Shown here: piece by piece, positions 54,032-63,157 of the stretch | Layout of the letters: every line of letters starts with the position of its first letter | How positions within the stretch are numbered: position 1 is the stretch's first letter | NCBI GenBank assembly: GCA_965223725.1 | Contig: CBDCXE010000005.1 | Span: 62,001 to 126,000, forward strand | Reading direction: 5' to 3' | DNA: 64,000 nucleotides | From: CBDCXE01 sp965223725 [NCBI: Nitrospinota bacterium] | GTDB lineage: Bacteria > Nitrospinota_A > UBA7883 | Translations under genes and position numbers: made by a program | The notes under the pieces: model-generated | What the model saw: the letters and a program-made list of their open reading frames with translations, nothing else | Told to the model about the DNA's origin: nothing | Databases searched by the model: none

Positions 54032-56084
54032 GAAAAAAATTCTAATGTGCCGACCAGATTCATACAGCGTCGACTATGTGATCAACCCATGGATGAAAAG
54101 CAATGTCGGTAAAACGGATAAAGCAAAAGCTGATAACCAGTGGAACGATTTGTATAGCATAGTTGCAAAGCTGGCCGATATTGATTTTATAGAACCGATG
54201 CATGGGCTGCCCGATATGGTGTTCACCGCCAACGCCGGGTTTACTTTGGAAAACGATGTGCTGCTCTCCAACTTTGCATATAAGGAGAGGCAACCGGAAG
54301 AGCCGCTTTTCAAATGCTGGTTTGCAAGCAATGGGTTTGTGGTTCATGAGCTGCCAAAAAACCTGCTGTATGAGGGGGGCGGCGACTCGCTTCTCGATTC
54401 GGATGGCAGGCTTTGGGCAGGATATGGCCAGCGCACATCATTAGAAACCCATCCATACCTGGCGAAAATCTTCAAGCTGGAAGTTGTAAGTTTGCGTCTT
54501 ATGGACCAGCGGTTTTATCATCTTGATACATGTTTTTGCCCATTGGAGTCTGGTTATTTTCTCTATTACCCAGGGGCCTTTGATAGCAGGTCCAACAGGG
54601 TGATTGAAGAAAAGGTTCTGGATGAAAAGCTGATCGCCGTTTCGGAGGAGGACGCTGTTGAGTTTGCTTGCAACGGGGTAAATATCGACGACCATATTAT
54701 CATGAATAGCTGCTCCAAAGATTTATGCGTCCGGCTGGAATCTGTCGGCTTTGATGTTATCCAGACCGGGCTGAGCGAGTTTATCAAAGCGGGTGGAAGC
54801 GCAAAATGTTTGACTTTGAACCTATCCGAAATTCCACCATCCAATCGGGAGCCCCTTTCAACAGTAGTCAGCGGAACGGTTGTGACCAAAGGTCAGCTTA
54901 TCGACACCAGCCTGATGAGCCGTATATGCGACAGGATCGTGGATGGCGGTGCGTCGTTCCAGGTCAATGGCATCTCCATAAGCCAAAAGCGGAAAGAGCC
55001 ATCAATGGCGGAAATCGATATCAGCGCGCCGAGCGAGGTAATGTTTAACGATGTTGTCAAAGAAGTAGCCGTCCTGGGCGCCGAGCCGCTGCAGACAGAA
55101 TCGGACGACGCCACGCTGGCCGTTGTGGAGAATGCAGGAGTCGCGCCGGATGGTTTTTACACTACAACTATCTACAGCACCCAGGTCAGGGTGGATGGGC
55201 GCTGGATTGATGTTTCCAGACAGCGGATGGATGGCGTCATTATCATAGAGGAGGGGAAAGCTCGCTGCGACATTTTGCGCAACCTCAAAGCTGGCGATAA
55301 AGTTGTCACGGGCGAACAAGGAATAAAAGTCACCACCCCCCTTCGTGAATATGGTTACCACGAAATGTTCGGTTTCATGACGGCGTCCGCCTCCAGCGAG
55401 CGAAGGGTTGATATCACCATAGAAAGTGTCGCCAGAGATATACACCGACTGAAGGAGATCCATGGCAAGCTGGTGGTTGTGGCTGGGCCGGTGGCTATAC
55501 ATACAGGCGGGGCAAGCCACATAGCGTGGATGATTAAACATGGCTATATATCAGCCCTGCTCGGCGGGAACGGGGTGGCCACCCACGACATAGAGCGGGC
55601 GATTTATGGCACCAGCCTGGGTGTCAATCTCTATACAGGCAAGCCGGCGCATGAAGGGCACCGCAACCACCTGGAAGCTATAAATATAATAAGGAAAGAA
55701 GGGTCCATCGCGAACGCTGTGAAGAGCGGCAGGTTATCCTCCGGGATTTTTTATGAGCTGATAAAAAATGATGTCCCATATTCTCTGGCGGGCAGTATAA
55801 GGGACGATGGCCCGTTGCCAGACACGGAGATGGATCTGCTCAAGGCGCAGGATCAATATTCGGAATTGATACAGGGCGCCGATATGATTCTGGCGCTCTC
55901 CAGTATGCTTCATGCCATCGGGACCGGAAATATGACATCGGCTAACGCTAAATTTGTCTGCGTAGATATCAACCCTGCGGTCGTCACCAAACTTACCGAT
56001 AGAGGTAGCCTTGAATCAACAGGCATTGTCACAGATGTCGGCCTGTTCCTCTCCAAACTGACCGACCTGCTTAAAAGTTATTAA
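54024..56084 (+). CDS. agrE: Bifunctional arginine dihydrolase/ornithine cyclodeaminase (AgrE/ArgZ-like)
   Basis: 686 aa. N-terminal amidinotransferase-fold domain (1-290) with FTANAG, YEGGGDSLLD, RFYHLDTCFCPL and the nucleophile Cys in GGSAKCLTLNL; this set matches the dihydrolase that releases ammonia and CO2 from arginine giving ornithine. The C-terminal LOR/SDH-type domain (about 300-686) has VVAGPVAIHTGG, ALLGGNGVATHDIERAIYGTSLG, GHRNHLEAIN and SIRDDGPLPD, as in the ornithine cyclodeaminase half of cyanobacterial AgrE, which makes proline. It starts inside the end of putA, so arginine carbon would pass via proline to glutamate. Confidence 0.9.
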   Translation: MNKKKILMCRPDSYSVDYVINPWMKSNVGKTDKAKADNQWNDLYSIVAKLADIDFIEPMHGLPDMVFTANAGFTLENDVLLSNFAYKERQPEEPLFKCWFASNGFVVHELPKNLLYEGGGDSLLDSDGRLWAGYGQRTSLETHPYLAKIFKLEVVSLRLMDQRFYHLDTCFCPLESGYFLYYPGAFDSRSNRVIEEKVLDEKLIAVSEEDAVEFACNGVNIDDHIIMNSCSKDLCVRLESVGFDVIQTGLSEFIKAGGSAKCLTLNLSEIPPSNREPLSTVVSGTVVTKGQLIDTSLMSRICDRIVDGGASFQVNGISISQKRKEPSMAEIDISAPSEVMFNDVVKEVAVLGAEPLQTESDDATLAVVENAGVAPDGFYTTTIYSTQVRVDGRWIDVSRQRMDGVIIIEEGKARCDILRNLKAGDKVVTGEQGIKVTTPLREYGYHEMFGFMTASASSERRVDITIESVARDIHRLKEIHGKLVVVAGPVAIHTGGASHIAWMIKHGYISALLGGNGVATHDIERAIYGTSLGVNLYTGKPAHEGHRNHLEAINIIRKEGSIANAVKSGRLSSGIFYELIKNDVPYSLAGSIRDDGPLPDTEMDLLKAQDQYSELIQGADMILALSSMLHAIGTGNMTSANAKFVCVDINPAVVTKLTDRGSLESTGIVTDVGLFLSKLTDLLKSY

Positions 56085-56400
56085 ATGATTCGAGCAAGGC
56101 CCGATTTTGCGACATGCTGACCTTGCGATCCTGGGGCAGTTCCTTAACCCTTCGGCCCAGCTCCTTTAACGGGATATTCACGGCGCCGGGGATATGTCCC
56201 GCTTTATATTTTTCATTCGGTCGAACATCCAGCACTGTCACCAGCCCTTCCTTGGCCCGGCTCCAAAGCTCTTTTGCCGGTATGGGCTCCAGGTCATCTT
56301 TACGGTGCAGGAATATGTCAGCAATTCGATCCACTTCCGTGATATTTCACTCCACTACTGTACGTAGCAGAGCTGTCAGTAAATGGCGATACTATCGATA
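56071..56400 (-). pseudogene. Remnant of ArsR-rhodanese fusion protein
   Basis: The rhodanese part reads HRKDDLEPIPAKEL...VTVLDVRPNEKYKAGHIPGAVNIPLKELGRRVKELPQDRKV, the linker-plus-rhodanese seen in ArsR-HTH/rhodanese regulators. Upstream, LLTALLRTVVE then TGA then NITEVDRIADIFL continues the family sequence through an in-frame stop. Downstream, the catalytic-loop sequence (AYCRGPYC in relatives) survives only after a frame change as ACRKIGPC. The HTH domain is gone. The open piece 56071-56334 is unlikely to be functional. Confidence 0.75.
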
Positions 56401-56717
56401 AATCAAAGCTGCTATCACTACGGCGCTTTACCTGGGAAAGTCTTTTATGGTTAAAAAGTATTGCTCATTATAATTTCCAGCGCGCCTTGCAGCGGCAATG
56501 ATAATGTTTGGAACTCTTTGCGTCTGGCGGAAACAGCCACTGGAGATGATAGCAGAGATTAAACCTGGATCCATGAAAATATTACACGACCGGGCCATGA
56601 CTTCGGATAAAGTAGTCACTTTTTAAGAGTGAATCAAAAATATCACGTACGGATTTCTGATTCCATATGGTCTATTCTAATTGAAACGATCTCTGTGAAT
56701 CGCACAGCTAAGTTTTT
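56401..56717. other. Intergenic stretch without recognised features
   Basis: Between the rhodanese remnant and the sigma-54 activator gene. Short open frames only; no terminator, RNA or repeat recognised. Confidence 0.5.
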
Positions 56718-58280
56718 CTATGTTTGCAGATTTTTTATCTTGCTGACCCGCCTGCCGTCACTTTGCTCGTTTCCGATCTTTTTGTCGTATTTTTTCAGCT
56801 TTCTCCACAGGGTGGAAATATCCATGCCCAGTATTTTGGAGGCCTTTGTTTTGTTGCCCCCGGTGATATTGAGGACCATGTTTATATGCTGCCGTTCCAT
56901 GTTTTCCAGAGACAGGCTGCCCAAGCCTTCATCATTGGGAACAGCGAGACCTATTCTGTTATCGTCAAAAAGGATCTCATCATGTTCGGCCACAGCGACA
57001 GCCCGTTCTATGGTATTTTCAAGCTCCCTGATATTACCTGGCCAGTCGTAGCGCATAAGGGCGGCCATGGTAGATGTGGAGATGGTACGAACATTTTTGC
57101 CAAGTTTTTTATTAAACTTGTCCATAAAATGCCTTGTAAGCAAAGATATATCCTCCACTCTTTCCCTGAGCGGCGGCATCTCTATTTTTATGACGTTGAG
57201 GCGATAGTAAAGGTCCTCACGAAAAGTTTCTGTTTCGACCGCTTCTTTCAGGTTTTTGTTGCTGGCTGCCAATACTCTCACATTAACGGTGATGGGGGTG
57301 GAGCCACCTACTTTATAAAAGGTCAAATCCTGCAGGACACGAAGCAACTTGGCCTGCAGGCCCGCGCTCATGGTTTCAACCTCATCCAGGAAAATAGTTC
57401 CAGTATTGGCCACCTCAAACAAGCCTTTTTTGTCACAATTTGCGCCGGTGAACGCACCCTTGACATAACCAAACAACTCAGATTCCAAAAGGTTTTCAGG
57501 CAGGGCAGCGCAATTTACCGCAATAAAAGGGTCGTCCCTCCGCAGGCTGTTGTAGTGAAGCGCCTTGGCTATCAGCTCCTTGCCGGTTCCACTTTCACCT
57601 TCAATAAGTATGTTCGAGGATATGTTGGCTACCTTTTTTGAAAGTTTCAAAACCTCCATCATCTTGGGGCTATATCCTATTATCCCTTTGAAGTTGACAT
57701 ATCTTTTGATGGTCTCCGTATCTTTTTTCAGGTTTTCGAAATGCTTCGCGTTTTCTATCGCAAGGCCAATGGGCACTGTGGCGGCCCGCAATGTATCCAG
57801 CAGGTCGTTGGTTGGCCTGAAAGGCTTGAATTTGAATACGCATAACACTCCCATAACTTTCCCCTTTGCCATTAGGGGAAGTCCGGCATAGAATTCCATA
57901 CCTGCTTCCTGGAGTTTGCCTTTTAGAATCCTGGAATCTTTGGAAGCTTTTTCAAAAATAATTATTTCTTTTTCGAATTCGGCTATTGTGCCACAAAGGC
58001 ATTCCCCCACTTTTACCCTGTTTTCAGTGACATCCTTGATGATATCTTCTGATAAATTACAAAACGAAAAAGGGATCAACTCCATAGTTTCGCTATCGAT
58101 GATGTAAATAATCCCTGAGTCTACCCCCATAAAGTCAACAACTTTGACAACAACGTCATCGAGAATAGTTTTCAGGTTAAGGGAACTACCAACGGTGAGG
58201 GCAATTTCATAGAGTATCGACAGCTTCTTGCTTGAATTACTATTTTTGTTTTCCGAGCTCATATGTCCATATTCTTTCAT
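56718..58280 (-). CDS. Sigma-54-dependent transcriptional activator with GAF sensor
   Basis: 520 aa. GAF domain (about 25-180: VKVVDFMGVDSGIIYII, CLCGTIAEFEKEIIIFE, FYAGLPLMAKGKVMGVLCVFKF), AAA+ domain (about 205-430) with Walker A GESGTGKE, sigma-54 contact loop GAFTGAN, Walker B GTIFLDEVE, arginine-finger region LYYRLNVIKI, and C-terminal Fis-type HTH (GGNKTKASKILGMDISTLWRKLKKY). No receiver, so it responds to a small ligand or redox state through GAF (Cys pair CLC in the domain). It is divergent from the Mo/corrinoid cluster, whose promoter has a -24/-12 element. Confidence 0.95.
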   Translation of the reverse strand: MKEYGHMSSENKNSNSSKKLSILYEIALTVGSSLNLKTILDDVVVKVVDFMGVDSGIIYIIDSETMELIPFSFCNLSEDIIKDVTENRVKVGECLCGTIAEFEKEIIIFEKASKDSRILKGKLQEAGMEFYAGLPLMAKGKVMGVLCVFKFKPFRPTNDLLDTLRAATVPIGLAIENAKHFENLKKDTETIKRYVNFKGIIGYSPKMMEVLKLSKKVANISSNILIEGESGTGKELIAKALHYNSLRRDDPFIAVNCAALPENLLESELFGYVKGAFTGANCDKKGLFEVANTGTIFLDEVETMSAGLQAKLLRVLQDLTFYKVGGSTPITVNVRVLAASNKNLKEAVETETFREDLYYRLNVIKIEMPPLRERVEDISLLTRHFMDKFNKKLGKNVRTISTSTMAALMRYDWPGNIRELENTIERAVAVAEHDEILFDDNRIGLAVPNDEGLGSLSLENMERQHINMVLNITGGNKTKASKILGMDISTLWRKLKKYDKKIGNEQSDGRRVSKIKNLQT

Positions 58281-59019
58281 TGATTTACTCTTATATCATT
58301 ATCATTAAATCGTGAACAAAAAACAAGCTAAACTATCATTAAATGTTTTGCTTGCTTGTGCGACGCCAATTTTGGCCATTTGCAAATTTAGAAAAGTTTT
58401 GCCAAATCATTCAACAAACATTCTGTCATTAAGTCAAGATAGCATAAAGTAAAACCCATCTATATTACTGATCCTTTCCTCCATTCGCGCCATATTTATA
58501 ATACTGATACAGCGATGAAAAGTGAAATGTGTATTGCGCTGGCCAGTATCATTCCGGCCCCGGTTCCAACTATATGCTTCTATATGCTTTGCCTTGAAGC
58601 GCTGCATCCGGATTGTAACAACCCTATCTTTGATTAGTGGAATAATATGTTACTTTATTTAAAAAGGTCGGACTACGCGCTTTATCCTATGATTGCCCAA
58701 GATTATATGTGGGATTTTTATCAAACCTGTTTTGACATTTATTCGTTTATTGCTGTTCACCGAGTTGGCGGCAAGCAACTCCCCGGTGATTTTTCATCAT
58801 CGAAACTAACCATTGTAAATTGCATTGGTGCTTTTATCTCAATTATAACTCTTGCGATTTACTGGCCTGGAACTGGAATACCTTAATCTACATTTCTTAT
58901 TACTACTACTTGCTCCATGGCTAGCTCCAGTTAATTTGGTAGTGATTCCCGAACTCAATTAGAGTAGACAAGTCTCATACGTGTAAAGCAATGAAAAACA
59001 AGGGATATTGGAATTATAG

Positions 59020-59110
59020 TATCCGATATCGGCAAGTTCGATTCAAGGAAAATATATTGCGGTGTTATGGATTTATTCGAATCAGAAGAATTTACATTGC
59101 AAATCGGATA
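59020..59110. promoter_or_regulatory. Candidate activator-binding sites upstream of the sigma-54 promoter
   Basis: TATCCGAT at 59020-59027, extending into the palindrome CCGATATCGG (59023-59032), recurs inverted as ATCGGATA at 59103-59110. They lie 340-430 bases before the -24/-12 element, a distance at which sigma-54 enhancer sites can act by looping. The assignment is speculative. Confidence 0.35.
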
Positions 59111-59452
59111 TTAAGGAAGGGTGTATTTTAGTAACCAATAGCACTATGCATTGCATATTACAAAGACTTGTCGTCGAAACATTGTAACTTGCAAATAAAT
59201 TGTCTATAAATATTGGTCCATGACTCTAACTAAAAAAGTATTTTGGTTGTCAAAGTCGAACTTGGTGTTAAGGGTAATCAATGTCCTGGATAGAGAATAT
59301 CTGTTCACCTGACACTGACTGAAAAATACTTATACATAGCTAAAGTATTAATGTGTAACGACATATCATATCCAACTCTCCAATGTGGTGATCTGTTGGT
59401 CAAAAATGGTGGAATATTTGCAGCCTATGCTATTCAGCCTGGTTGGTTCATG

Positions 59453-59469
59453 TTGGCATTGAATTTGCT
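59453..59469 (+). promoter_or_regulatory. Sigma-54 promoter of the Mo/corrinoid cluster
   Basis: TTGGCATTGAATTTGCT: GG (59455-59456) and GC (59467-59468) have the exact spacing of the -24/-12 consensus TGGCAC-N5-TTGCW, with one mismatch in the first box (T for C). A start near 59480 would leave a leader of about 160 bases. Confidence 0.75.
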
Positions 59470-59643
59470 CCTTAGGGTGTCACATAGGAAATCATAATTG
59501 CAAAGTGAACTTTAGAACTGTTTGAGCAACTTAAATGATTGTGAGGGGAGCGCAACAGTGGCTATAACGTGGATTGGGTAGTCAATTTTGACATCCACAC
59601 CTTAGTTACTTTTGTTCCTTTAAATATATAAGGGGTTAATAAT

Positions 59644-61860
59644 ATGAGTGTAAGTAATGGCGTGCTTTCCAGCGGCGCTTTATTACAAAGAGACATGGAA
59701 AATGCTGACCGCATTGAGAAAACAGTTTGCCCGAGGAATTGTTTCGATACTTGCGGAATGCTGGCCTATGTCAAGGATGATAAATTAATCGGGATAAAGG
59801 GTGATCCGGAACATCCTATAACCAAAGGCCACCTTTGCGCCAAAGCAACAACTTACGTGCGCAGAACCTACCATAAAGACCGAATCAAATATCCCCTGAT
59901 GCGAGTTGGCAAAAGGGGTGAGGCTGATTTTAAACGGGTAAGTTGGGATGATGCTTTTGATTACATTACCAGCAAACTGAACTTTTGCAAAAAGAAGTAT
60001 GGTAGTGAATCGATTACCGAATACGCCTACAGCGGTAATCGCGAGTTTTTGGCAAAGGCTGTCGCTGGACGGTTTCTTAACCTCGTAGGCGCTTCAAGGC
60101 TTGTTGGCAGCTTTTGTATATTAAGCGGCTTGTCTGGGGCAACATATACAAATGGCACCCAATACGTGCAAAGTATAGAAGTCTGGTCCAAAAAGGCTGA
60201 AGTGATAATGATAGTAGGCCATAACTCTTCTTTCACAAATGTCCATTCCTTGCCATATATATGGGATGCTGTGGAAAGAGGCGCCTATCTTATCGTTGTT
60301 GATCCATACCTGACACCAATTGCCGCCAAGGCTGACCTTTTCTTGCAGCCGCGCCCTGGCACAGACGCTGCCATGGTTCTTGGCATGATTAACCATATTT
60401 TCAATAAAGGGCTTGAAGATAAGGATTTCATCTCAAAGCACACCTATGGTGTGGACGAATTGAAATCTGGTGTGACGGAATGGACTCTCGAGAAGGCGGC
60501 AGAGGTCACCGGCATCGATCCGCACAAGATCGAAAAAGCCGCTGAAATCTATGCGACAAATCACTCCCATATGGAATGTGGCTGGGGTCACCAGCGTTAC
60601 ACCAATGGTCATCAGACCCAGAGGGCGTATTCATGCATGGCGGCTATTTGCGGGCATATTGGTAAAGAGGGCGCAAGCGTAAATTATTTTGATATGCACG
60701 CCTACGACACCCGCGATCCAGACCAAGTGGCGACCCCACTGTTCACTCCCGGATTTCTGAACATGGAAAAGATTGTTTTCCCAAGGGGGGCGCCTCATAG
60801 AACTCTTAAAAAGAGACTGATTAATATAAGCACTTTCGGGCCCGCATTGAGAGAGGCTGCAGATCCACCATTGAAGGCTGTGCTTTCCTGGCGTGGCGGC
60901 CTTATCAGCCAGCTGCCTAATGTGAACGAAATGACCAAAACCTTGAATAATTTGGATTTGCTGGTCAGCTCTGAATTGTTCATGACAGATGACACAGATT
61001 GGGCGGACATTGTTTTGCCTGCTGCGGATACTTTCGAGCAATGGGGTATCCATCCATCATATTGGCATCACTATATCCAGGTTCAAAAGCCAGTGATTGA
61101 GCCACTTTACGAGTCGAAAGCGGATCTGGACATCTGGTGCGAGCTGGGCAGAAGAATGGGGCATAAAAAGTTCTTTCCAGAAGAGTATACAGGGGAAGAC
61201 TGGCTCAAAGAGATAATGCCACCGGATTTTGAATTGACCAAGTCAATGGATAGCGACATGATCGTCGAAGTCCCGGAGAAACATGCGCCGAGGGTTCCAT
61301 ATTCTGATCACGTTTTCAATACTCCGACCGGAAAGATTGAGCTTTACTCGACCGGTATGGTGAAGCGAGGTCAAAGGTATCCTGGTGAGTGGGCGCCGGT
61401 TCCACATTATGTAGAGCCTGGCGAAGGTCCAGTCAGTCGGCCAGACCTCTTTAAGAAATATCCTTTGATGATGATATCACAGCACGCGCCACTACGGACC
61501 CATTGTCAGTGGTTTAATATCGAGGAAATTCAGGAGATTGAAGGTCCTCCAGGTATATTCATAAACGAATTAGACGCGCGTGAATACATGATTGAAGAAG
61601 GAGACACGGTAAGCGTATTTAATGACCGTGGAGAAATTACAGTTGTCGCCAAGATAACCAACCGGATCAAAAAGGGCGTCGTCGAGATAAACAGCGGTAA
61701 CTGGGTGAAGTCTGGTAGCAGCGCAAATGTCTTGATGGATGATTTGATAGGCGGTCCAAGGGATGTCGGCGCTGGCGTAATGATAGCTTATGACATGGAG
61801 CGGGATGGCAACAGCATCGCTTATTTCAACTGCCTTGTGCAGATTAAAAAGGCAACTTAA
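59644..61860 (+). CDS. Molybdopterin (bis-PGD) oxidoreductase, DMSO-reductase family
   Basis: 738 aa. N-terminal 4Fe-4S motif CPRNCFDTCGML...HLCAKA (about 29-68). Family marks: RIKYPLMRVGKRGEADFKRVSWDDAFDYI, VIMIVGHNSSFTNVH, VDPYLTPIAAKADLFLQPRPGTDAAM, C-terminal pterin-contact SQHAPLRTHCQWFN and GDTVSVFNDRGEI. The Mo ligand is probably Cys in VGSFCILSG; no Sec codon is seen. No Tat signal, so it is cytosolic, unlike respiratory DMSO reductases. First gene of the sigma-54 cluster, followed after 25 bases by an electron-carrier gene. The substrate is unknown; a methylated or hydroxylated small molecule is guessed from the corrinoid protein downstream. Confidence 0.9.
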   Translation: MSVSNGVLSSGALLQRDMENADRIEKTVCPRNCFDTCGMLAYVKDDKLIGIKGDPEHPITKGHLCAKATTYVRRTYHKDRIKYPLMRVGKRGEADFKRVSWDDAFDYITSKLNFCKKKYGSESITEYAYSGNREFLAKAVAGRFLNLVGASRLVGSFCILSGLSGATYTNGTQYVQSIEVWSKKAEVIMIVGHNSSFTNVHSLPYIWDAVERGAYLIVVDPYLTPIAAKADLFLQPRPGTDAAMVLGMINHIFNKGLEDKDFISKHTYGVDELKSGVTEWTLEKAAEVTGIDPHKIEKAAEIYATNHSHMECGWGHQRYTNGHQTQRAYSCMAAICGHIGKEGASVNYFDMHAYDTRDPDQVATPLFTPGFLNMEKIVFPRGAPHRTLKKRLINISTFGPALREAADPPLKAVLSWRGGLISQLPNVNEMTKTLNNLDLLVSSELFMTDDTDWADIVLPAADTFEQWGIHPSYWHHYIQVQKPVIEPLYESKADLDIWCELGRRMGHKKFFPEEYTGEDWLKEIMPPDFELTKSMDSDMIVEVPEKHAPRVPYSDHVFNTPTGKIELYSTGMVKRGQRYPGEWAPVPHYVEPGEGPVSRPDLFKKYPLMMISQHAPLRTHCQWFNIEEIQEIEGPPGIFINELDAREYMIEEGDTVSVFNDRGEITVVAKITNRIKKGVVEINSGNWVKSGSSANVLMDDLIGGPRDVGAGVMIAYDMERDGNSIAYFNCLVQIKKAT

Positions 61861-61885
61861 ACACCAATAATTTTTGGAGACCAAA

Positions 61886-62497
61886 GTGGCTTACGACCAT
61901 TTAGCAATACACGTAGATACATTTCGTTGCGTAGGCTGTCATGCATGCGCTACGGCATGCAAGATAGAACACGACATACCCCCAGGGCCCAAGTGGATGG
62001 AGGTTATTGAAGTAGAGAAAAAGGTTGGCGATGAATGGGAAATGTTCTGGAAACCTATGGCATGCATGCATTGCGGCGAGCCTGACTGTCTTCCCGTTTG
62101 CCCAACCAAGGCTATATCCAAGAGAGATGAAGATGGCATCGTACTTGTGAGCAAAGACTTATGTATTGGATGCATGGAGTGCTTCAGGGCATGCCCCTTC
62201 GGGACTCCTCAGCTTGGGTTTGATGGAAAGATGGAAAAGTGCAACCTTTGCATTCATAAAGTGGCTTATGGCGGAGTGCCGGCATGTGTAGAAAATTGCC
62301 CCTCGGAGGCTATGTTTTTCGGCACCATGTTAGAGCTGTCTAACATGATGCGAGCAAAATATTCCAGTAAATCCTTGGGCAATAGCGAGCAGGTATACAA
62401 CCCTTCTGTGGCTCCAGGCGTTGGAAACGGGAAAAAGGAGGTGACCAGAAGAGGCGCGTCAATTAATTTTCATAGCAGAAAAAAGGCTATACGCTAA
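61886..62497 (+). CDS. Four-cluster ferredoxin-type electron-transfer subunit
   Basis: 203 aa, DmsB/HybA-like. Cys sets: CVGCHACATACK, CMHCGEPDCLPVCP, CIGCMECFRACP, CNLCIHK...CVENCP, enough for four 4Fe-4S clusters. GTG 61886 is preferred (GGAG six bases before) over TTG 61874. No membrane anchor subunit follows, so electrons probably go to or from a soluble partner. Placed to serve the Mo enzyme. Confidence 0.92.
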   Translation: MAYDHLAIHVDTFRCVGCHACATACKIEHDIPPGPKWMEVIEVEKKVGDEWEMFWKPMACMHCGEPDCLPVCPTKAISKRDEDGIVLVSKDLCIGCMECFRACPFGTPQLGFDGKMEKCNLCIHKVAYGGVPACVENCPSEAMFFGTMLELSNMMRAKYSSKSLGNSEQVYNPSVAPGVGNGKKEVTRRGASINFHSRKKAIR

Positions 62498-62527
62498 TTT
62501 CAATACTATAGAAAGGACACCGTTAAC

Positions 62528-63064
62528 ATGGCAGATACAGGATTACTCAATGGCGTAGATACTGAGATATTCATGAGCACAGTCGACGCAGTGAAGGATA
62601 ACCCAAATACGGGCGCTACGAGTTGGCGCGTAAGTACTAAGTGGAAAGGAGGGCTGAAAACTGAAGCTACCATCAGGCAATTTACTTTAAACTTTGATGA
62701 GCCTGAAGGCATAGCTGGTGAAGATTCAACGCAAAGTCCGCATGAAACAGTATTGGCATGTTATGGCGCATGTCTGACTGTTGGCATGTCACTTAGGGCC
62801 GCGCTGAAGGGGATTGCGCTTCAGAATGTTGAGATTGAACTGGAAGGTTTGATTGATCTGCCTGGTTTTCTAGGCCTTGCAGGAATCCAGGGCCTTAAAG
62901 ATACACCTGGGTTTCATACAGTGAGGGCCACAATGAATGTCCAGAGTGAAGCTCCTAAAGAGGATATTCAAGAGCTTTTCGATACAGTTGTAAAGTACTC
63001 GCCCGTTGGGCTAACTCTTTCGCAGCCAGTTAAAATGGAAAGCACGCTAGTGTACAAAGGTTAA
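62528..63064 (+). CDS. OsmC-family protein lacking the second peroxidatic Cys
   Basis: 178 aa. OsmC fold: SPHETVLACYGACLTVGMSLRAALKG carries the first conserved Cys region, but the usual CPV second-Cys site reads YSPVGLTLSQPV, with Ser. An extra loop LIDLPGFLGLAGIQGLKD separates the halves. Classical OsmC/Ohr reduce organic hydroperoxides through both Cys; this one probably does not, and may bind or carry a thiol or small electrophile. It is 31 bases after the ferredoxin gene, inside the sigma-54 cluster. Confidence 0.88.
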   Translation: MADTGLLNGVDTEIFMSTVDAVKDNPNTGATSWRVSTKWKGGLKTEATIRQFTLNFDEPEGIAGEDSTQSPHETVLACYGACLTVGMSLRAALKGIALQNVEIELEGLIDLPGFLGLAGIQGLKDTPGFHTVRATMNVQSEAPKEDIQELFDTVVKYSPVGLTLSQPVKMESTLVYKG

Positions 63065-63157
63065 TTACAGGAAAGCCATTTATTAGTAAGCGTTTGAAAA
63101 TGCATTACTTGTGCAATTTCAAGCAATTAAATTTTACTTTAGAATAAGGAGAGGTGA

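Larger units (their letters stand above)
58281..59643. other. Long AT-rich divergent control region
   Basis: 1.36 kb, clearly more AT-rich than its neighbours. An open frame at 58647-58886 lacks family features and codon pattern. The region holds the sigma-54 promoter at 59453-59469 and possible activator sites (59020-59110). Nothing else recognised. Confidence 0.6.

Noticed and set aside
58647-58886. 79-codon open frame in the divergent gap
   Set aside because: AT-rich, no clear ribosome site, no motif, and no codon pattern like the neighbours.
59644-61860. Selenocysteine-containing formate dehydrogenase
   Set aside because: No in-frame TGA at the Mo-ligand site, and the ligand region reads GSFCILSG; formate dehydrogenase marks are missing.
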